From contig VZTI01005023.1 in NCBI GenBank assembly GCA_013397865.1, positions 672,347 through 736,346 of the forward strand: 64,000 nucleotides of DNA, given 5' to 3'. The first letter of the stretch is position 1. The number at the start of each line of letters is the position of its first letter. A program made the position numbers and the translations under genes. The stretch is from Struthidea cinerea. Lineage: Eukaryota; Chordata; Aves; Passeriformes; Corcoracidae. Below, piece by piece: positions 56,193-64,000 of this stretch. Below the pieces are notes generated by a model, which did not search any database, had not been told where the DNA came from, and worked only from the letters and a program-made list of their open reading frames with translations.

Positions 56193-59100
56193 CTGGAACA
56201 AACAAAAAGTCAGTTAAGATTCAATTTGCAATATAGCAAATTAATGAGTCAGTCAGGACATAAAAGTAGCATACCAAAGAGCTGGGGCGGTACTGAAGAG
56301 CCATCTGAGTATGTGATGTATTTCCACTTGCCAGCTCTCAGCATATACACGGAGGAGTTCACATTGCAGCCGTGGAACTCACTCAGCACCCATGAGGGCC
56401 GAGGCCCTCTGGGTGACGCTTCACTCTCAGCCTTTTCACGTAGCAGTGGTATAAGAGAATATCCACTGAGGTTCTGTGGGACAGGGATTCTTGCTATATC
56501 TAAGGAAAGACACACAAAACCAAAACGCTACTGCAGTTATCATGATTAAAAAACCCTAATAGAATGCTACCGGAGTCTGAATGTAAGTTTTATTTTGATA
56601 ATAAATGTGCACTCCTAATTATTATCCTAAAATACACAATAAAAAATACCTTAAGGAACTTCCCAAGGCAAGCTGCCCATCATCTTGATTAAATGTATCA
56701 TCTATGTATAACTCAACCTTTAACAGAAGTTTGTGAAAAGGGATCACAATAGCCTCCTTTGATGGATGGTGCTGTTTATTTCTTAATCATGGTTGCAAAC
56801 ATTTATCTTTTGCTCTGACTACATCAGGCAGGAGAAAAAGAATGTCATAGCATGGAAAAACCCTAAAACCTCCACATCCAACATGTTGCAACCATTTATT
56901 TCTTTAACAATAATGGTGCTAAGCTTGTCGGTAGCATTCTTCATTAGTGAATAATGAAATGCTTTATAAAAGGCGGCCATTATGGTTATCACGTATAACT
57001 AGTGGTGCACTCGAGCAGCAGGGCTGCTTGCTTCTCTGGCAGGACTGGAGATAAAGATGATATCAGAGGTGGTATCAACATAGCGCATGTACGAAAAACA
57101 CTGGATGACGCTGTGGCCTACTCGACGGCCACTAGAAGATACTGTAACATCCGTAAGCCCCTTTAGCACCAACTTATACCACAAGTTTCTCTAGCTCCCA
57201 AAGATCAGGTTAAAAGGCCACGAAGGTTTGTCAGAAACATTCTGAAAAACATAGCTGAGAATCCCAAGCATGTCCTAAAAACCATGTATGACAGTACTGC
57301 TATTTTTAATCCCCCCACTGAACATCGTCTCTAGTAATTCAAAATGCAAAACTTTCCATGTCACAGAGCACCGTAGTAGTATTTAATGTGTTCTATGTTG
57401 AGTGGTGATACTCTGTGCACATAAATTGTTCATAGGTGACTCTTTCCTTCATCAGCGCATGGCTTCCTTTTTGTCCTCTGTCCAGCCAGCATCTCACTAA
57501 GTACTAGGAAGGTCTGTAATACGTAGTAAACCCAGCAAGCAGCTCCCAGGCATGCATGGGCAAAAAAACCTGAACAAATACATACTACATTTCAACAAAT
57601 GAAAAAGGGATATAGGCTCTTCTCTCATCCTAAACCAGTAATGCTATTACTTGCAGTAACTGCATTCTCTATGCGCAAAGAATGTTCCAGCCACCTTCAG
57701 CAGCTCCTGCGTTTCCAATAGAGAGCCAAAGGTACTTCCATACAGACCCACAAAGCCAATGCTGCCTGGAGGAAAGATTATGCTACATCCTCTTACAAAA
57801 TGGAAGGGCTGTTGCACTTTCGACTGTACATCTGTATGACACAGATCCTGCTGGAATCAAAACATTTGCACTTATTCTCAAAACTAGAGCAGGAGGCAGA
57901 CTTGGGCAAAGCATTTGGATGGCATCTTAAGAGAGATTATTTCCCTGAGACAACACAAAGCAAAGGGTTTAAATTTGTCACAAAAACAGACTTGAAATCT
58001 GTTTCCTCATTTGTCAGCAGCAGCATGCAGACTAAGGACATAATACATGATAGAGATGGCTCTTCAAGTTCTCATTTTCATCACACATGCCTTTTCGACA
58101 TTCAGAGTACAGGGAAGGGGAACTGGGAACTGCCAGAACAGAAGGAATGGATTATGCACACAAAAGTTCTGGGGGAAAAAAAAAAACGGGAGGAAAAGAC
58201 AGAAGGATGCTAAACCATCTGACCAAAGGAGAGATTTTTAACACTTTACATAGGATACCATGATTTATATAAGATCCATATCTAGTACAGATATATATAC
58301 ATAACAATTTGATATCAAAATTTGGAAGAGAAAGCCACTCAGATAACTGATTCAAAAGTTTTGAGAGCACACAGACAGATAAATAACTTCTGTTTAGTTT
58401 TTAGAAAATCAACCTAAAACAATTTAGAAGTGGATTTTTCACTGACATTTACTGCTAGAAGTACAGTTTTATTTACTCACGTTCTCCAGCTAATTGCAGT
58501 GTACATATGACACCTCTTAGGGAGCAAGCCTTCCAAACTGGTTGGAAAAGAACATTTTTCTGATTGGTAGCCTAAAAGATCACAGATAAAGCCTCAAAAG
58601 GTAACTTCACCTGATGTTTAGTTCCAATCAGAATCATCTCTTGCATGATTTATCACAGACAACTGTTCAAAAATTCTCTCTTAGAAGTCACTTCCACCAC
58701 AGTAATTTAATTTTTTATTTAATTCTCTGTCCCATACCAAGTGTTTTCATCTCTCATAAGGTAAGAATGGACATCCGTTATCACAGCTTTTTATGCTTGC
58801 CCTGATCAATTGTACATGTCCTATACAAAGCTTTCATCACACTTCTTCCACATGACCCTTTACAAAAGACATTTCTTTAAGAAGTTAATGAAGCTAAGTT
58901 AACGAACCTGTCAACCTTTCAGGTTTAATCTCATCTCTGGATGCACTTACACTGTAATATCTATAGTAAAACTGTTGGGTATGAAGGCTAGCAAGGATTA
59001 TTCACACCTAAAATGGGTTTTATCCCCTTTTTTTTGGTAACAAATAATCCTATACATAATCAGTCAGTGTAATTATGTGGGTGACAGTAACAGTAATATG

Positions 59101-61545
59101 GAAGATCATCAGTTTATTTTATTTTTTGATCAATTTTTTACTTTTCCTATTAAGCCCATATGTACTCTCCACAGATAAATTATCTCCTGTTGTGTTATGA
59201 TATTACCTCAAAGTGGAGACATAATTCCGACTACGATACAAACGCAGAGTAATAATGGTAACTGGGAAAAAAATTTTCATCTGAAATTACTTAACTCACC
59301 AAGCATAGTAGGATATATATCCACAAGAGATACTACATTTGGTATTTGCTGCTGTTCTCTTACACCTGGCCCCATAACTAAAAGAGGAACATGGGAACTT
59401 CCTTCATACATGCTCATTTTATAGAACTGACGGTGTTCCATAGCAAGTTCACCATGATCTGCAGTGAATATAATGATCGTTTTTCCAAGAAGCCCAGTAT
59501 CTCGCAGAGCTGAAATAATCTCACCTGCAACAACAAGAAGATACTGAAAAGGATACTTTCAAAATACTGTTTCCAAGGTCTGTACCTGCAAAGCAGCATG
59601 CAAACTTCAAGGAACCCTCCTAGTCAGAGGAGGAAACACCTCTCTTTTTGCACATACAGTTGTGCAATGAAGACACAATATATACTCCTCTCTTCTTGTA
59701 CGTACATTTGTGCAACAAAGACAGGGCCAAGATCAATGAAGTTGGTAGTTAAGCAAAGCACTTAGGCATCTTAAATATTAAAACTCTAGGATGATTCATG
59801 CCTAAACATACTAGTTAAAATATGTTACAAAATTAAAACCCCAGTGCAGTTATTTTGCAATCCCTTCATCTCCTAAAGCTCGTAGGCTTCCATTGATCTC
59901 TCTTCATTCATAAAGTGAGGAAGAGCAATTCAGGGTCTTTTAACTTACTTTACCAATCTAACATGCCTAAAAGATTAGCTTATTTAATAATGAATTTCAT
60001 ATTAGTATGCAAGCAAATTCTCATTCATTCATGGTCACTTTTGAAATTAAGAAATAAAATACTATAAATTAAGACCAGCTTGCATTGTAAATTTTATATC
60101 TGTAGACCTTCCTGCAAACCCTGAAGAATTCTGAATGTACAATTAAGTACTTCTTAAAAACTTTCAATAATATGCTGCTAAGGGACACTCCAAATGTAAC
60201 CTTATTGCTCAGTTGCTGTGTAACAGCTGTTATCCAGTGTACACATTTGAAATCAATCTCTAAGGAAAACTGCTTATGCCCTAAAATGTATCCCTTCACA
60301 AAAATGTTTCCATTATTTCAGTTAGCACTTAATCAAAGAGATAAAGTTCCTCTTGTACATGGGTGTCCTGGGTATAGAGGAAAGGAGGGGTGGAGTTTCC
60401 AGCACTGTTTAATAACATACCACTTATGTCATAGAGGGGGCATGGTTTTCAGCAGGAAACGCCAAGGTGTGAAGTTGATTCAGTCTTACCTCAGTGGAGG
60501 AAAGGTGTGAACTACTCCCTTAACTGTTGCTGAAGCCACGGGAAGCTTGACAAGCTGTAACTATTGCTGGAGTAGCGGGAAGATGAGACAAGCCACTGCC
60601 ACCACCACCGCTGCTACTGCTTCTGCTGCTGCTGTCACTGTCAGGGCCAGCACTTTTGGCAGCAGGACCTTTTATTTGGATGAATTAGCTTTCCAGGCTT
60701 TGTTTTGTCCCTGTTTTCCATTGTTTTCAGGCTGGGGGAAGGATATTAAACTGCAGAAACTTTTTTGCCTCATTGCTTTTGTTTTCCTGAGCCTCATGGT
60801 CCAATGTGGAGTGGATGCGGATGACAAGCGCCACCTTGCCTTTGTCTGGGAAAACCACACTGGGTACTCTCTTTGGGGAGCATTTTTGCCTTTTCATTGG
60901 TGAATGCCCTTCTTTTGGGTAGAGCACACTCCCTTTGTGTCCTCTTTTATTGATATTGTTGTGTTTATTTTGAGTGTTTCAGCAAAATTGTTGTTCGCGT
61001 TTGTGGTCTCTCCTAGTATTTCCTGTGCTGTCAGAAGGGGATGGGGGAGGAGGAGCAGCTTGCGTGGGGTTAAGTTTCCCACTGGGTTTTAAACCAGCGC
61101 AATGGGTTGCGCAATGTTTTGCCGGAGTTAGTGGTTTTCTACAGAGCCTCTGACTGCTGGCTGCGATTACCTTTCAGAGTGCTCTCAATTCACCTAAAAG
61201 TCTATCCCGTCATTTATCACATAGACTGAAAAAGCAACTTCCACTACTTACTCCCAGATCTGAATTGTGGTGTTTTGTTTTCTATTTTTTTCCCCCAAAG
61301 ATCAGCCCTATCTGCATTTTCTTTAAAAAAAATCAGAACTAGAACACCCACTGTGTAACAAGACATTACCTACCCAGCATGGCATCTGTCTCTGCACACA
61401 TAGCATAATAAAATGCTCTAATATTTCTCACTTCTTCCTTTGTAAACTCTCCTGTGCAATTCTTGGTGTACGATGAGTAGTAGTCTACTGGATGCATCTC
61501 TGAAAGAGAAGACCACTTGGGTATTTTAATAGCTTCATAATTTAC
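55924..61545 (-). CDS. ARSK: Arylsulfatase K (ARSK), last four coding exons
   Basis: ARSK is a lysosomal sulfatase that removes 2-O-sulfate from glucuronate during heparan sulfate breakdown. The four exons (61374-61545, 59300-59524, 56275-56499, 55924-56192) join in phase on the minus strand. They encode MHPVDYYSSYTKNCTG, FTADHGELAMEHRQFYKMSM (the metal-binding DHGE region), NVVSLVDIYPTML, LSEFHGCNV and HQDWLKDQKKYENAIDKWL. Potential N-glycosylation sites are NCT, NLS, NSS and NYS. The catalytic CxPSR motif must lie in exons beyond 64,000. The match to remembered vertebrate ARSK is strong over all four exons. Confidence 0.94.
56193..56274 (-). other. ARSK: ARSK intron (82 bp)
   Basis: A very short intron with GT and AG ends on the minus strand. 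Confidence 0.88.
56275..56499 (-). CDS. ARSK: ARSK penultimate coding exon
   Basis: 225 bp between TTTCCTTAG and GTATGC on the minus strand. It encodes IARIPVPQNLSGYSLIPLL, then WVLSEFHGCNVNSSVYML and WKYITYSDG. Phase 1 on both sides. Confidence 0.93.
56500..59299 (-). other. ARSK: ARSK intron
   Basis: 2.8 kb. A coding-like, CpG-containing stretch lies at 56,999-57,184 (61 codons open on the minus strand, no family recognised). Open frames at 57.7-58.2 kb on the + strand have no recognised product. Confidence 0.75.
59300..59524 (-). CDS. ARSK: ARSK coding exon with metal-binding DHGE motif
   Basis: 225 bp between TTGTTGCAG and GTGAGT on the minus strand. It encodes ALRDTGLLGKTIIIFTADHG, ELAMEHRQFYKMSMYEGSSH and LVDIYPTML. 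The DH of ADHGE binds the active-site metal in sulfatases. Phase 1 on both sides. Confidence 0.94.
59525..61373 (-). other. ARSK: ARSK intron
   Basis: 1.8 kb that holds a 738-bp LTR-like insertion (60,364-61,101). The rest is AT-rich and shows nothing else. Confidence 0.78.
60364..61101 (+). mobile_element. Solo LTR-like element (738 bp) with perfect 5-bp target-site duplication
   Basis: It starts TGTCCTGGGTATAGAGG and ends AAACCAGCGCA, flanked by ATGGG (60359-60363 and 61102-61106). The TGTCCTGG start and AAACCA(N)CA end fit avian ERVL-type LTRs, which make 5-bp duplications. It includes a GCC/GCT trinucleotide-rich stretch at about 60,596-60,635. It lies antisense to ARSK. No internal retroviral genes are present. 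Confidence 0.78.
61374..61545 (-). CDS. ARSK: ARSK coding exon (first visible)
   Basis: 172 bp between TTATTTTTAG and GTAGGT on the minus strand. It encodes NYEAIKIPKWSSLSEMHPVD, YYSSYTKNCTG and FYYAMCAETDAML. Phase 0 in, phase 1 out. Confidence 0.93.
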
Positions 61546-61923
61546 CTAAAAATAAGAGGAAATTAACATCACTTTAGCAACTGAATTAAACAAGCTTTTT
61601 AACACAGATTTAATTTAAAAAATTATAGCATAAATTCACAGTTCTCAATTTGTGGCCCAGGAAACACCAGCTGCTTATCTGTTACACAGTGCTGGTACCT
61701 TCTCTATACTTCCCCACAGCTTCCAGAGGTAAATAGTTTTTTAAAAACTTATAACAATCAGCTAGAAACTAAGGCTAGGAGCCACAAATATGTGCTTCAC
61801 CAGCTGCTGCATATTTTTAAGAGAGATAGCACAGAACAGTCTTCTAGAGTAAGTATACAATATTGGCATAGAGTCTTCATAACTGTACAATAACTATAAA
61901 CCTCATGGATCTAAAAGATTGGG

Positions 61924-62249
61924 TGTCGCTCTCTCGGACACGTAATAAGCACGCGGGACGCAGCTTGTCAGGTCAAAAGCAGCCAGGGCAGAGAGGCCAG
62001 AAAAGCCCCGACCCCTGCCCTCCATCGTTTATTTATATGCTCTTAGAAACCACCATGGATTGGAGGATGAAGATTTCCTCCTCTCAATCTCACTGGTCCA
62101 TGGAAATGTCTATCATACAAAGTCCACCTACCAAAGGAATACAAAACAGTCCAGGCATGGTTAGCAAAACATGAGCACGTTTACAGAAAGTGCATGAGAA
62201 ACTGTGTACAGAAATTGCAAGCTGAAGAACTGCAAAATGCAGGGCAACA
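61924..62249 (-). mobile_element. Short solo LTR (326 bp) with perfect 6-bp target-site duplication
   Basis: It runs TGTCGCTCTCTCGG to CAGGGCAACA, flanked by ATTGGG on both sides (61918-61923 and 62250-62255). TTTATT at 62,028-62,033 is AATAAA on the minus strand, placing the 3' end of the LTR on the left. It is in the same orientation as ARSK. Confidence 0.85.
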
Positions 62250-62975
62250 ATTGGGTGTTATGTGGGACTAGAGAACAGCATGGAAAATCATGTATTCTGG
62301 GAAAGCTCCAGGGCAAGTCTTGGCATCTTGATAAAAAGAACTGACTACATTAATCCAATCTTCTAATACTTTCTACATGTTTCTACAGATGTCGATCCAT
62401 TTAATTATAGAGAAATGTAAGATCAGTGTGAAACTAAAAAGCCAATCTATTTCAAGCAGTATTGGATTTGTATATTCAAATTAGGTATAGTCACAGATAT
62501 TGTCTGCTTCAGTACTAGCTTTAGAGTCTTGAAATTTGACATACACCTTTAGCCTTGGTTGTCATACTTGTAAATATTCCCTCAAATAAAGTGCTGCATT
62601 TAACAGTTAATTACCTGTATACTGTAGACTTAAAGCACAAATTACCACAAAGCAGAGAAGATGTAATCCTAGTATGGAAAACTTAAATTTATTAAATGCT
62701 AAACCCACACCCATTGCCCTCATTTACCTCCGAAAATCTCTAACAAACAGACCTGAGGACTAGATTATAGCACAGCCACTCCAGTGTCTCTGAAGCACAT
62801 CCCAGGGCTGCCCCAAACATGGGCAGCTGTCTGGGGACTAGTAGTGCGATGTTTGTCTCTTGAGAACATGGCGTATCTTTGGCCACCGGAAATGTTAATG
62901 GCCTTGAGTTCCCACAACATTCCATCTCCCACAACAGACAATACTCTCTCTTAATATCTAGTGGATGTATTAAGT

Positions 62976-63280
62976 CATAGAATCACAGAAATAGGTGAAA
63001 GGTTGGAAAAGACCTCTAAGATCATCAAGACCAAACGCTAAACCACTACTGCCAAACCCACCACCAAACCATGTCCCCAAGTGCCTCATCAACATGTCTT
63101 CCAAATCCTTCCAGTGACGGTTGACTCCATCACTGCACTGGGCAGCCTGTTTCAATGTTTGACAAGTCTTTCGGTGAAGAAATTTTTGCTAATATCCAAT
63201 CTAAATTGCCCCTGGTGCAACTTGAGACAATTTCCTCTTGTCCTCTCACTTGTTACTTGGAGGAAAAGCCCGACAGCTAA
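62976..63280 (-). mobile_element. CR1 LINE 3' fragment (antisense)
   Basis: It begins CATAGAATCACAGAA and continues GGTTGGAAAAGACCTCTAAG, the reverse complement of the CR1 3' end. It continues through CTCTTGTCCTCTCACTTGTTA. It is 5' truncated; the right border is approximate. Confidence 0.86.
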
Positions 63281-64000
63281 ACAAGTCGATAGGACTGCAG
63301 GAGGTCAAGTGGCCACAGCAGTAACACCTGGCTTTGTAATAGTCAAATAGACACACCAAAATGTAAGTTTCCTTAGGATGTACAGGAAACACACTGCTAG
63401 AAGAAATCATGAAGATAAAATAATACTGCTTCAGTCATTTTCTTATTGCTAAAGGTCCTTGGCTATATAAAGTTATGTTTTGGACTTTGCAAATGGTTTT
63501 GATTAGCTGCTTAAGATATGAGAGCAAAAAGTGTCCCTCTCCATCCATGATTCTTTTCTACAGGACTACAGCCTAGTTTTAAGGATTCACAAAGCCACAG
63601 TCCTTTTGTCTGTCTATCGTAATGTCCTCGGTAACCCAAAACGTTACTGTATTCCGTATCTATTTGCCATTAAATTGTCACTGTCTCTTTAAGATCTGCA
63701 GCAGGGCTGGAACCAGAATTGGAGGGCAGCCGGGAGGTGCCAGTCCCCTTAAAAGGTCAAGGAACGCAAGCTGACTTCCTCTTTTGCTGAGGGGGGAGAC
63801 TCCCCTTCAGAAGGGAGTATGTATTAATTGCTTCCAGCGGGTTTCTGGGCTTGCAACTGTAGCAATTAGGAAAAACTGCATTTAGCAATCAGAAACTGTG
63901 TTTCCAGTGTTCTTTGCAAACACTGCGGCAGTGAAGCTTGGGCAGGTCCCTGGGGGTTGGGCCACACCACAACAGTGTCCAGAGACCAGTCCCCCCCTCC

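Larger units (their letters stand above)
61546..64000 (-). other. ARSK: Probable ARSK intron to the window edge
   Basis: It contains a solo LTR (61,924-62,249) and an antisense CR1 fragment (62,976-63,280). The last 340 bp (from about 63,660) are GC-richer and may be another repeat, but its ends could not be defined. The next upstream ARSK exon was not found. Confidence 0.65.

Noticed and set aside
60547..60903. 118-codon + frame with Ala/Thr-rich start
   Set aside because: It lies wholly inside the LTR-like element, and the Ala/Thr run comes from the trinucleotide-rich stretch.
1..64000. CRISPR arrays, bacterial operons, tRNA or rRNA genes
   Set aside because: No regular repeat-spacer pattern or recognisable RNA gene was seen. 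The window is vertebrate nuclear DNA.

Overview
The window looks like bird nuclear DNA, and chromosome Z is plausible. It carries CR1 LINE 3' ends with the typical avian tail, TGTCC-type avian endogenous-retrovirus LTRs, AT-rich introns, and two vertebrate genes built of short exons in large introns. No bacterial-type genes, operons or CRISPR arrays were seen.

Left and centre (9,431-50,692, + strand): the 3' half of a proprotein convertase gene, best read as PCSK5. Seventeen exons join with fully matching intron phases into one open frame of 986 codons plus a stop. They encode about 17 furin-like cysteine-rich repeats, a transmembrane helix and an acidic cytoplasmic tail, which is the part specific to the long membrane-bound isoform (PC5B). 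The protease domain exons lie left of the window. The 3' UTR runs to about 51.6 kb.

Right (55,924-61,545, - strand): the last four coding exons of ARSK (arylsulfatase K, a lysosomal glucuronate-2-sulfatase), again with matching phases. Its 5' exons, including the active-site cysteine, lie beyond 64,000. PCSK5 and ARSK therefore face each other tail to tail across about 5 kb. From memory they map to different human chromosomes (9q21 and 5q15).

Mobile DNA fills much of the rest: a short old ERV with two 436-bp LTRs (11,690-14,321), four solo LTRs bounded by target-site duplications (42,828-43,455; 53,260-53,858; 60,364-61,101; 61,924-62,249), a truncated LTR (6,781 to about 7,150), and CR1 pieces at about 24.15-24.54, 24.61-25.49, 36.08-36.82 and 62.98-63.28 kb.

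No clearly new biological system was found. The points most worth a second look are the PCSK5/ARSK junction, a 37-nt perfect inverted repeat at 1,877-1,913, an unexplained minus-strand coding-like stretch at 17,976-18,765, and a possible tandem splice acceptor at 28,382/28,400.
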